Shown here: positions 1 to 6,479 of the stretch, in pieces
Position numbering within the stretch: position 1 is the stretch's first letter
How the letters are laid out: every line of letters begins with the position of its first letter
Source of the DNA: an uncultured Flavobacteriales bacterium
GTDB taxonomy: Bacteria > Bacteroidota > Bacteroidia > Flavobacteriales > Crocinitomicaceae
Direction: 5' to 3'
DNA: 12,910 nucleotides
Assembly: GCA_946479125.1 (NCBI GenBank)
Contig: CAMLET010000032.1
Location: forward strand, 1 to 12,910
Notes under the pieces: generated by a model
What the model was told of the DNA's origin: nothing
The model's database searches: none
What the model saw: the letters and a program-made list of their open reading frames with translations, nothing else
Program-made: the position numbers and the translations under genes

Positions 1-939
1 ACCAGAAAGTACGGTGGAACGGGTCTTGGATTGAGCATTGTAAAACAATTGGTTGAACTTCAGGGAGGTAATATTAGAATTAAGAGTGTAATTGATCAAG
101 GTTCCGAATTCAGCTTTACATTGTCTTTCAATATTTCAAATGAAGTTGTTGAAGCCAAGGTGAAGTCCTATACAGAAGAAGAAGTTCAGGAATTGAGCAA
201 ACTGAATATTTTGGTGGTGGAAGACAGTAAAGTCAACATAAAATACATCAGTGCTTTGTTTGAGAATCATGGAATCACTGCTTTGGTTGCAGAAAATGGA
301 AAAATTGCCATCGAAATGATGAATAATCACGCTGTTGATTTGATCTTGATGGATATTGAGATGCCGGAAATGAACGGTTATGATACAACTGCTCATATTC
401 GACAAGTGATGAAAAGTTCAGTTCCCATTATTGCAATGACAGCGCATACAATGGCTGGTGAACGAGAGAAATGTATTCAAATGGGTATGAATGCCTATTT
501 ATCGAAGCCAATATTAGAAGAAGTACTTTTGAAGAAAATGATTCAGGTTGGACTAAAAACAAAATACACTGAACCTATGAGCGAAGAAACAAACAAACTG
601 GTTGATCTGACTTTCCTTGAGCAGACAATGCGTGGAAACAAAAAGATAATTCTGGATACGATCAATGTGTTCCTTGAAGAGGTGCCACAAGATTTAACCG
701 ATATTGAGGAAAGTGTGAAAGAAGAAAATTTTTCGGGAGTTCAAAGGGGAAGTCACAGAATGAAATCTTCGATTTACATTTTGGGAATCAACAAAATATC
801 TGAAATTCTTGAGGAAATGGAGAAACTTGCCTTGGCAGAAACCGATTTTCCACGTATTATTGAGCTGAATAAATCTCTAGTTTTACTGTTTAACCAAACC
901 ATTATTGAGCTGAACGAAATGAAGCATCAATATGAATAA
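1..939 (+). CDS. Hybrid histidine kinase, C-terminal part (HATPase end, REC, Hpt), 5'-truncated
   Basis: The reading frame is open from base 1, so only the C-terminal 312 residues are visible. The first codons encode the kinase ATPase G2 box (GGTGLGLSIVKQLVE), which runs to about residue 43. A receiver domain follows (about residues 67-185): the acidic pair sits in VVEDS, the phospho-acceptor Asp in LILMDIEMPEMNG (codon 352-354), the conserved Thr in AMTAHT and the Lys in LSKP. A C-terminal Hpt domain (about 198-312) carries the phospho-His in SHRMKSS (codon 754-756). All key residues are present, so phosphate could pass within this protein from kinase to receiver to Hpt. A TTG at 31 is inside the conserved ATPase motif and is not the start. 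The sensor and DHp regions lie upstream of the window. The next gene, 2 bp downstream, is a receiver that could accept the Hpt phosphate. Confidence 0.95.
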   Translation, partial: TRKYGGTGLGLSIVKQLVELQGGNIRIKSVIDQGSEFSFTLSFNISNEVVEAKVKSYTEEEVQELSKLNILVVEDSKVNIKYISALFENHGITALVAENGKIAIEMMNNHAVDLILMDIEMPEMNGYDTTAHIRQVMKSSVPIIAMTAHTMAGEREKCIQMGMNAYLSKPILEEVLLKKMIQVGLKTKYTEPMSEETNKLVDLTFLEQTMRGNKKIILDTINVFLEEVPQDLTDIEESVKEENFSGVQRGSHRMKSSIYILGINKISEILEEMEKLALAETDFPRIIELNKSLVLLFNQTIIELNEMKHQYE

Positions 940-941
940 TT

Positions 942-1364
942 ATGAGTTTTTTAAAGAAGTTGTTTAAACCAAAAACGGAACGTACCGGGTTGGTTTTTGT
1001 AGTGGAGGATAACAAAGTATATTCAGAAGCATTGAAAGCGTATTTAACCGTTGAAATACCTGCAATTACTGAAGTTAAAACATTTCCGGTTGGAGAAACC
1101 TGTTTGATGGAATTGAATAAAAATCCTGATATGATCATTATCGATCATTTCCTGGATTCCCGTTTTTACGATGCCGAGTCAGGTTATGAGATCATCAAAA
1201 AGATTAGAGCAGAAAAACCAGAAGTGAATATCATTGTTTTGAGCTCGCAGCCTGATTTGTATCTAACCCTCGAGATGGTAAAAGAATATAAGTGCAGCTA
1301 TGTTCGAAAAGACAAAGATGCATTTGATAAAGTAGGTGAATTGGTGAGCGAAGCACTTGCGTAG
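942..1364 (+). CDS. Single-domain response regulator (REC only)
   Basis: A 140-residue protein that is almost entirely one CheY-like receiver. VFVVEDNKV supplies the acidic pair (E22, D23). D68 in MIIIDHFLD is the likely phospho-acceptor, S101 (VLSSQ) takes the Thr/Ser position and K123 (YVRKD) the conserved Lys. The loop after D68 is longer than in CheY: DHFLDSRFYDAESGYE replaces the usual short xxMPxxxG. The first 14 residues are a basic tail (FLKKLFKPK). No DNA-binding or enzymatic output domain is present. The start lies 2 bp after the kinase stop codon, so the two are almost certainly co-transcribed and probably translationally coupled. The simplest reading is that it takes phosphate from the upstream Hpt domain, either as an output acting on a partner protein or as a phosphate sink; its partner is unknown. 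Confidence 0.92.
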   Translation: MSFLKKLFKPKTERTGLVFVVEDNKVYSEALKAYLTVEIPAITEVKTFPVGETCLMELNKNPDMIIIDHFLDSRFYDAESGYEIIKKIRAEKPEVNIIVLSSQPDLYLTLEMVKEYKCSYVRKDKDAFDKVGELVSEALA

Positions 1365-1388
1365 CAATTTTCAAAATAAGTTCAAAGT

Positions 1389-1832
1389 ATGATTGAACAA
1401 AGTCTTTCCAGATTAGAGCAGTTGATTCAGGTAATCCCTGAAAAACTTTCGGCGATAAGTGAATCCGATTTTTCGTTTAAGCCAACTCCTGAAAAATGGA
1501 GTAAAAAGGAAATCCTCGGACATTTGCTCGACAGTGCAACCAACAATCATCAGCGTTTTGTCCGCGGACAGTTTGAAGAAATACCTGCAGGAAGTGCTTA
1601 TGCTCAAAACGAATGGGTGAAATACAGTTTCTACCAGGAAATGGATTCAAAACACCTGATCGCTTTCTGGAAAATGTATCACCAGCATTTGGTCGAAATT
1701 ATCAAACGAATTCCTGCTTCAGCTTTACCGAATAAAATCAAAATCCGTGAAGATTATGCTACATTGGAATTTCTGATCATCGATTATGTAGAGCATCAGG
1801 AGCATCATTTACGACAGCTGGTTGAATATTAA
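1389..1832 (+). CDS. DinB-fold (DinB_2/YfiT-like) putative metal-dependent protein
   Basis: A 147-residue four-helix-bundle protein of the DinB superfamily. The family hallmarks are WSKKEILGHLLDSATNNHQRF near residues 37-57, with H45 as the first metal ligand, and YVEHQEHHLRQL near the C-terminus, where H136 and H140 form the HxxxH pair. The N-terminal pattern (KPTPEKWSKKEILGHL) resembles the YfiT/BstA branch, which includes bacillithiol S-transferases and putative metal-dependent hydrolases; the actual substrate cannot be read from the sequence. No signal peptide is seen, so it should be cytoplasmic. It starts 24 bp after the receiver gene and is followed 12 bp later by a VOC gene and then another DinB gene, making a compact run of three. 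Confidence 0.88.
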   Translation: MIEQSLSRLEQLIQVIPEKLSAISESDFSFKPTPEKWSKKEILGHLLDSATNNHQRFVRGQFEEIPAGSAYAQNEWVKYSFYQEMDSKHLIAFWKMYHQHLVEIIKRIPASALPNKIKIREDYATLEFLIIDYVEHQEHHLRQLVEY

Positions 1833-1844
1833 AATCCAAAACAC

Positions 1845-2345
1845 ATGAAAAAAACACTACTAATAACATCACTTCTTATCGTTTCCTTTGGAACAGGAGT
1901 AGCAGTGAATTCCGTTTTTGCGCAGAATAGCAAATCGGAGAAACCGGAAGCGAAGAAAGAGAAACCTCACGATTTGATCCTTGGAGCCTTCTCAATGAGT
2001 TTGAACGTGAAGAATCTGGAGAAATCGAAAGCGTTTTACGAGAAACTTGGTTTTAAGCAATCGGGTGGAAGTATGGAGCAGCGTTATGTGATCTTGAAAA
2101 ACGGAACAACGATTATTGGACTTTTTGAAGGCTTCTTCGAAGGAAATATGCTGACATTCAATCCGGGTTGGGACGAAAATGCAAAACCTATGAAGAAATG
2201 GGATGATGTTCGCCTCATTCAAAAGAAGTTGAAGGAAACTGGTGAAGTGCTAACAATGGAAGCAAGCGATACAACTACTGGTCCGGCCTTTATTACACTT
2301 AAAGATCCGGATGGAAACGTATTGTTATTCGATCAACACAGATAA
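1845..2345 (+). CDS. Exported VOC (glyoxalase/bleomycin-resistance fold) protein
   Basis: A 166-residue protein with a signal peptide (residues 1-26, cleavage VFA|Q27), a charged Lys/Glu linker (29-42), then one VOC-type domain. Hallmarks are LNVKNLEKSKAFYEKLGF (53-70), the phrase typical of the first beta-alpha-beta unit, and FITLKDPDGNVLLFDQ (149-164) near the end. The usual metal ligands are not obvious: the N-terminal His position reads MSLNV, and the Glu normally following DPDGN is replaced by LLFD. It may therefore be a non-metal or ligand-binding member. An exported VOC domain is less common than the cytoplasmic form. It sits 12 bp after one DinB gene and 2 bp before another, so it is almost surely in the same operon. 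Substrate unknown. Confidence 0.88.
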   Translation: MKKTLLITSLLIVSFGTGVAVNSVFAQNSKSEKPEAKKEKPHDLILGAFSMSLNVKNLEKSKAFYEKLGFKQSGGSMEQRYVILKNGTTIIGLFEGFFEGNMLTFNPGWDENAKPMKKWDDVRLIQKKLKETGEVLTMEASDTTTGPAFITLKDPDGNVLLFDQHR

Positions 2346-2347
2346 TT

Positions 2348-2803
2348 ATGGAAGCAATCTTAAACTCCTGGAAAACCATCCGATCCAAATACATTGGATT
2401 CCTGGAAAATCACACATTAGAACAACTCAATCGCGTTCCTGAAGGATTCAGTAATAACCTAATCTGGAATATCGGACATATCATTGTTGCTCAGCAAGGT
2501 CTGATCTACAAACAATCAGATCTGCCAATGAATGTTCGTGAAGAATTGTATGAGAAATACCGCTCGGGAACCAAACCTGAAAGCGATATTACGGAAGAAG
2601 AACGTCAGGAATTAAAACTGTTGTTGACTTCAATGATAGAACGTACGGAGAATGATCTGGCAAACGGCGTTTTCAAAGTTTACAACGAACGAACTACCGG
2701 AACCGGATTCCATTTAGGAAATCTGAACGATGCGTTGGTGTTCAATAATGTGCACGAAGGAATTCATTTGGGTTATATGATGGCAATGCGGAAATCACTG
2801 TGA
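2348..2803 (+). CDS. DinB-fold (DinB_2) putative metal-dependent protein
   Basis: A 151-residue DinB-superfamily protein. NNLIWNIGHIIVAQQ (37-50) carries the first His ligand H44, and VFNNVHEGIHLGYMMAM (131-147) carries the H136/H140 pair of the HxxxH motif, so the likely metal triad is intact. The middle part (PMNVREELYEKYRSGTKPESD) is the long helix connection seen in the branch annotated simply as DinB family protein in Bacteroidota. No signal peptide. The ATG is 2 bp after the VOC stop codon, indicating co-translation with it. It is clearly diverged from the DinB gene at 1389, with different loops and motif spacing, so this is not a recent tandem duplication. Confidence 0.88.
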   Translation: MEAILNSWKTIRSKYIGFLENHTLEQLNRVPEGFSNNLIWNIGHIIVAQQGLIYKQSDLPMNVREELYEKYRSGTKPESDITEEERQELKLLLTSMIERTENDLANGVFKVYNERTTGTGFHLGNLNDALVFNNVHEGIHLGYMMAMRKSL

Positions 2804-2852
2804 TTCAGTTTACTTTTTCTCAAAAACAACATTAATTGAAAAGCCAATTCAA

Positions 2853-3557
2853 ATGCTGAAATCTGTCGTTGTTTTTCTATCTATTATCTTCTCATTTCAA
2901 ACATTCGCGCAAAGTGAGCCTCAGGAGATTATTTTGCAAATGAGCCAGACCAATTGGGTGAGTCTCGATTATCTAAACTGTTTGAAAACTCAGCTTCCAT
3001 GCGAATGTGAAAAGAGTGGTGAGGTTTTCTTAATCGATTTAGATACAACTAGCTGGTCTTTGCGCTTATATGAAGGTCAAACAAATCAGGATTATAGTGG
3101 TGGAAATTTGGGCGCTTTTGGTTTCAATAGTTATTATGTCCTGGATTATAGAACAGAGCGAGTTCTTACCCATAGAACCGCAGATACACTTGGAGTTGTT
3201 TCAATTGATAGTCGAACATTGAGTTATATTGATTCCAACGATAGAGAAACCATCTTTGTCAAGTATGGAGACTACAACTTTCTTCCTTACCTGTATGGGA
3301 ATGTAACCTGGTTGAACGAACAATTGAAAATTCGCGGACATGCTTCCTTACAAGAGATTTTAGACGTAGATAATTTAAGCTGTTTTTGTAATTGGGAATT
3401 GGATGGAATCAATTTAATGAGCTCAGGAAAAAAGCAATGGATTCTGGAAATGCAAAACAAAGAATTGGTTATTTATCGTTGGGTGAATCCGCCCAAACGC
3501 AAAAGTATCGGTAAACTCAAAATCAAGAAAAAGGAAGTTCAACGCTTGAAGTGGTAG
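2853..3557 (+). CDS. Secreted protein of unknown function with CxC pairs
   Basis: I do not recognise this 234-residue protein. Residues 1-19 form a signal peptide (cleavage TFA|Q20). The mature part is rich in aromatic residues and beta-type sequence and contains five cysteines: C43, C50 and C52 (NCLKTQLPCECEK) and C177 and C179 (LSCFCNW), so it has two CxC pairs that may form disulfides after export. The C-terminus is strongly basic (KRKSIGKLKIKKKEVQRLKW). The start ATG at 2853 gives the only good signal peptide. The stop codon TAG (3555-3557) directly abuts the stop codon of the convergent WG-repeat gene, leaving no room between them for a terminator. Confidence 0.75.
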   Translation: MLKSVVVFLSIIFSFQTFAQSEPQEIILQMSQTNWVSLDYLNCLKTQLPCECEKSGEVFLIDLDTTSWSLRLYEGQTNQDYSGGNLGAFGFNSYYVLDYRTERVLTHRTADTLGVVSIDSRTLSYIDSNDRETIFVKYGDYNFLPYLYGNVTWLNEQLKIRGHASLQEILDVDNLSCFCNWELDGINLMSSGKKQWILEMQNKELVIYRWVNPPKRKSIGKLKIKKKEVQRLKW

Positions 3558-5759
3558 CTACTGTGCAGAGAACTTTATAGGTAGAACAAATTTACTTCGC
3601 ACCGGTTCTCCTTTGATTTTTGCAGGTTTCCAGTTCGGCATTTTCTTTACTACTTTGATGCATTCTTCATCACATGGCGGACAATCAGTTAGCCTTTTCT
3701 GAACTTTTATATCCGTTAAACTACCGTCCTTTTCAACGATAAAACTGATGTAGCATTTACCATTAATACCCAATTCTTCCGCAAGCTCAGGATAGGTTAT
3801 GTTCTTAGAAATGAATTGCATCAATGCTGTTCTTCCACCAACGAATTCTGCAATTTCATCTACTACAACAACCACTTCGTTTGAATCGGTTTTAGGTTCC
3901 GGAATCGTTAAGCCAGCAGGATCAGGTAAAGGAATTTCCTCCCATGATTTTCTTATGACAGGAGCATGTGGAATCTTGCCAATATGCCCGTAACAATCAA
4001 TTCCAACAGCTGTGTCCCGGCATTGAAAAAATCCGGCTGCGTCATTAACAGTAGAAATGTCATGTGAAATGGAAGTGTACATTTTTCCGGTTGGGGAAAG
4101 AACGCTTGATTTTACTGTCGTTTTACAAATAATTCCTGAAACTGTTGAGAAGATCTGATCATAGATTGCTGGAATCGTAATTTTCCCGGTGATGTCCAGT
4201 AATCCCTGATGTTCGTTTTCCGTGTAAATGAAATATTTGTTTTGCGTTTTTGCAGGGTTTCCACGCAGATTGTACACCAATTCCAGATCATCATATTTGA
4301 ATGGCAATACGACCGTGTTATTCTCACCAACCAAACCGTATTTTCCATTGAGTGAAGCCATTGCAACTCGCTGGCTTTCGATGTATCGTAGATTTTTATA
4401 AATAATTGGAATGATAAGCTTTCCATTTTCATCAATAACACCAGATAAATATTCTTCCGGCTTATCAGGATCTTTAACCATAACCATCACATGATTTCCT
4501 CCGCGAGCTCCAATTCTATAAGCGTCCGGAAGAAGCCATTTTAAGTTTTTGGTGTCGAAAAATTTTGCAAGGTTGTCATTCTTTGAGTTGAGAAAAAGAT
4601 AGATTCCAAAATTTTGATATTCGTTTCCAAACGGCAGATACGAATCGAATTCTGGCGCTACAATTTCGTTTCCCTTTAAGTCAAAAACGCCAATCTGTCT
4701 TACATCATCTGTCTTAATAGTCGTGATGAAACAATTTCCACCACGTGGTTTTATGATTTCCGAATAAATGGGTTCAAGAATTTTGGTCCCGTTCGTATCC
4801 ATCGTTCCCAATCCTGTTTCTGTTGAATACAGCAGAAAATCCTTGTTGTAATAATGTATACTCTTGTATTCGATTGGAACCTTGAGAACTCCAGCCTGAT
4901 TGATAAATCCACTTTTACCATTTTGCCACGCAATAAATCCGAAGGATGGAGAGTCTGTTGTGTGAAGATTAAGTGCCTCATATTTCGGTTCAACAATCGT
5001 TTTCCCGGAAGCAGAAATTGCACCATTCAACCCATTTTTATTCATCAATAAAACAAACACATTTCCTGTCCACTCTTTCTCTATCTTACTGAATTCTATT
5101 GGTACTGTCATTTTTCCACCACGAGATAGAACACCCCATTTCCCGTTTTGCTGAACTTTGAAAAAAGTTTCTGCTGTTTTTGTATTGAAGTATTCAATGT
5201 TCTCGTAAATGGTTGGGACAATTACTTTTCCCTGATAATCGCACAAGCCATACAATCCGTTCTGACTAACTTTAAAGAATAGGTAGTTGTCTATTTCCCA
5301 AAGTTGTTTCACCGTTTCATAGTTGGGTTGTATCACAACTTTATCGTTGATCTTATATCCTTTCTTGCCATTTTCGCTAAAGGTTCCTGTGAATTTTCCT
5401 CCTGGTATTTCTGGTAAAGGTTCAGGATTTCGTTCTGGCCAGAATCCGGGGTCCGGATCTTCCTGATAACGACTTGGATCATCATAAAATCCATAATACT
5501 TGGCTAAAGATGTGTAATCCGCGAATTCCTTTCCGTTGAGATCAATAAACATCCATTGTCCATTCTTCACAACTGTTGCCAACATTCCTTTTTTGTGATC
5601 AGGAAGAGAATCGAACAAGCCAATCATTGAATACTGCTTCTTTTTACAATAATTGAGGAAAGCTTCTCCACCCACATACCCAAATGCATCAGGTTTAAAA
5701 GGTTGTCCAACACTGGCCAGCGAAATTAGAATACAGAATAGAACAAGTAGCAATTTCAT
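3558..5759 (-). CDS. Exported WG-repeat protein with TonB-like C-terminal domain
   Basis: A 733-residue protein: signal peptide (1-18, SVG|Q19), about ten WG-type repeats (roughly 45-585), a Pro-rich linker (595-633) and a TonB C-terminal-like domain (about 635-733). Repeat units have the form NGKWGVLSRGGKMTVPIEF: a G/W/Y-G turn, a second G, then P-x-x-Y/F. Clear examples are near residues 130-150, 167-187, 205-225, 242-263, 279-300, 314-335, 355-373, 438-456, 470-490 and 517-535. The last part (YPELAEELGINGKCYISFIVEKDGSLTDIKVQ ... WKPAKIKGEPVRSKFVLPIKF) matches the Bacteroidota TonB_C pattern. There is no TonB-type N-terminal anchor helix, only a cleavable signal peptide, so it is unlikely to be an energy transducer; a protein-binding role in the periplasm or outside is more plausible. 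Confidence 0.9.
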   Translation of the reverse strand: MKLLLVLFCILISLASVGQPFKPDAFGYVGGEAFLNYCKKKQYSMIGLFDSLPDHKKGMLATVVKNGQWMFIDLNGKEFADYTSLAKYYGFYDDPSRYQEDPDPGFWPERNPEPLPEIPGGKFTGTFSENGKKGYKINDKVVIQPNYETVKQLWEIDNYLFFKVSQNGLYGLCDYQGKVIVPTIYENIEYFNTKTAETFFKVQQNGKWGVLSRGGKMTVPIEFSKIEKEWTGNVFVLLMNKNGLNGAISASGKTIVEPKYEALNLHTTDSPSFGFIAWQNGKSGFINQAGVLKVPIEYKSIHYYNKDFLLYSTETGLGTMDTNGTKILEPIYSEIIKPRGGNCFITTIKTDDVRQIGVFDLKGNEIVAPEFDSYLPFGNEYQNFGIYLFLNSKNDNLAKFFDTKNLKWLLPDAYRIGARGGNHVMVMVKDPDKPEEYLSGVIDENGKLIIPIIYKNLRYIESQRVAMASLNGKYGLVGENNTVVLPFKYDDLELVYNLRGNPAKTQNKYFIYTENEHQGLLDITGKITIPAIYDQIFSTVSGIICKTTVKSSVLSPTGKMYTSISHDISTVNDAAGFFQCRDTAVGIDCYGHIGKIPHAPVIRKSWEEIPLPDPAGLTIPEPKTDSNEVVVVVDEIAEFVGGRTALMQFISKNITYPELAEELGINGKCYISFIVEKDGSLTDIKVQKRLTDCPPCDEECIKVVKKMPNWKPAKIKGEPVRSKFVLPIKFSAQ

Positions 5760-5833
5760 GATTCGAAAATAAGAGTTTTACTAAACGAGCTTGCTTGCAA
5801 GTTGTTAAGCGTACCAATTGTTTATTAAAACGT

Positions 5834-6169
5834 TCAACCTAGAACTTCGACGCGATGAGCTAATCCCCAAAAGTGCAATTCGTCCAACACTTTCTCCAGC
5901 GACATTCCGTGTTTGGTGATAGAATACTCGACACGTGGAGGAAAAGAATCGTGCACTTCACGTGTGATGAGTTTATTGAACTCCAGTGACTTCAGTTCTT
6001 TCGACAAGGTTTTATCCGTAATTCCGTTTACACTGCGTGCAATTTCTGTAAACCGTTTGGGTTTCTCTGACAAGGAGAATAAGATTAATAATTTCCATCT
6101 TCCTTCAACTGCTTCCAATGCATCCTGAATCGATAACATGGTTTTGGGACAACCTCCGTTTGCTAACAT
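5834..6169 (-). CDS. HxlR-family transcriptional regulator with N-terminal Cys7
   Basis: A 111-residue winged-helix regulator. The HxlR signature is clear: CPKTMLSIQDALEAVEGRWKLLILFSL (7-33), KRFTEIARSVNGITDKTLSKELKSLE (38-63, recognition helix about 50-63), then the wing VHDSFPPRVEYSITKHG (72-88). I chose the ATG at 6169-6167 because it gives the usual family length and puts CP at residues 7-8. A TTG at 6244 would add 25 residues of uncharacteristic sequence upstream. C7 is the only cysteine and occupies the position of the redox-sensing Cys in Bacillus YodB (C6) and CatR (C7), so thiol or quinone sensing is a fair inference. It is divergent from a DoxX gene, and the operator-like sequence at 6401-6440 is its likely target. 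It reads toward the WG-repeat gene, 74 bp downstream. Confidence 0.92.
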   Translation of the reverse strand: MLANGGCPKTMLSIQDALEAVEGRWKLLILFSLSEKPKRFTEIARSVNGITDKTLSKELKSLEFNKLITREVHDSFPPRVEYSITKHGMSLEKVLDELHFWGLAHRVEVLG

Positions 6170-6198
6170 AATTTCTTTTAGATATAGTTCAACTTTAT

Positions 6199-6214
6199 TG
6201 CCTGCTAGCAGGCA
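6199..6214. repeat. Perfect 16-bp palindrome upstream of HxlR gene
   Basis: TGCCTGCTAGCAGGCA is its own reverse complement over all 16 bases. It lies 30-45 bp upstream of the HxlR start codon, in the probable leader or promoter. It could be an autoregulatory operator, an RNA hairpin in the leader, or a small dispersed palindrome; similar CCTGC/GCAGG palindromes occur in many Bacteroidota genomes. It does not share the ACTATC half-site found in front of DoxX. Confidence 0.6.
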
Positions 6215-6256
6215 TTTTCTTTCCCACAAATTCACAAATGACAATAACGCGTGTTA

Positions 6257-6279
6257 TCAGTCACCTACCGGCTGACTGA
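6257..6279. repeat. Inverted repeat with 7-bp arms
   Basis: TCAGTCA (6257-6263) and TGACTGA (6273-6279) are exact reverse complements separated by 9 bp. A run of seven T begins 15 bp further on (6295-6301). That gap is too long for a standard intrinsic terminator, and no plus-strand gene ends here, so its role is unclear. It overlaps no coding sequence. Confidence 0.45.
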
Positions 6280-6313
6280 ATTCCCCTTTCCTTGTTTTTT
6301 TATCCAGCGAGTC

Positions 6314-6369
6314 TGTCGGTCATCGAGCGTAGTCGAGATACGGGCTTTTCTTCGCGTCTTTGCGGGAAA
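6314..6369. repeat. Probable flavobacterial dispersed-repeat remnants
   Basis: Two adjacent stretches look like sequence I associate with short dispersed repeats in Flavobacteriia: GGTCATCGAGCGTAGTCGAG (6318-6337), which carries a pair of TCGA tetramers, and TTCGCGTCTTTGCGGGAAA (6351-6369), with the GCGTCTTTGCG core. This rests on recall of similar strings in other genomes and not on copies inside this window, where each occurs once. Confidence 0.4.
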
Positions 6370-6400
6370 TTTAACACGTTTTTTGCGATACTGTCTTTCT

Positions 6401-6440
6401 GGATAGCACTATCCAAATGGAAAGTACTATCGTTTGGATA
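6401..6440. promoter_or_regulatory. Candidate HxlR operator: nested inverted and direct repeats
   Basis: Four related half-sites are packed in 40 bp: GGATAG (6401-6406), ACTATCC (6408-6414), ACTATC (6426-6431) and GGATA (6436-6440). They form several overlapping symmetries. GGATAGCACTATCC is an inverted repeat with 6-bp arms. ACTATCCAAATGGAAAGT (6408-6425) pairs at 7 of 9 positions. TATCCAAA (6410-6417) and TTTGGATA (6433-6440) are exact 8-bp arms. ACTATC recurs directly at an 18-bp interval. The block ends 11 bp before the -7 element of the DoxX promoter, so a bound dimer would cover the -33 region. The adjacent divergent HxlR regulator is the obvious candidate binder. Confidence 0.6.
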
Positions 6441-6459
6441 TTAAAGGTAGCTAGTTTTG
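6433..6459 (+). promoter_or_regulatory. Bacteroidota-type promoter for DoxX gene
   Basis: TAGTTTTG (6452-6459) is an exact match to the Bacteroidota -7 consensus TAnnTTTG. A TTTG (6433-6436) lies 15 bp upstream; the usual spacing is about 19-21, so the -33 element is weak. Transcription would start near 6465, about 15 bases before the DoxX ATG. The operator-like repeats overlap the -33 side. Confidence 0.5.
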
Positions 6460-6479
6460 TGTTATCAAATTGAAAGTAT

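Larger units (their letters stand above)
6170..6479. other. 310-bp divergent intergenic region between HxlR and DoxX genes
   Basis: There is no convincing gene here. Next to the HxlR gene are a perfect 16-bp palindrome (6199-6214), an imperfect palindrome ATAACGCGTGTTAT (6243-6256) and a 7-bp-arm hairpin (6257-6279). The middle (6314-6369) looks like short dispersed sequence common in flavobacterial genomes. Next to DoxX are nested inverted and direct repeats (6401-6440) and a Bacteroidota-type -7 element (6452-6459). I could not find a clear -7 element for the HxlR gene on the minus strand. Confidence 0.7.

Noticed and set aside
4112..5051. Antisense and alternative-frame ORFs inside the WG-repeat gene (4112-4441, 4751-5026, 4854-5051)
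   Set aside because: They have no recognisable domain, and the WG/TonB frame explains the whole stretch.
6170..6244. Longer HxlR protein starting at TTG 6244
   Set aside because: The extra 25 residues lack family character, and the ATG at 6169 gives normal length with CP at residues 7-8.
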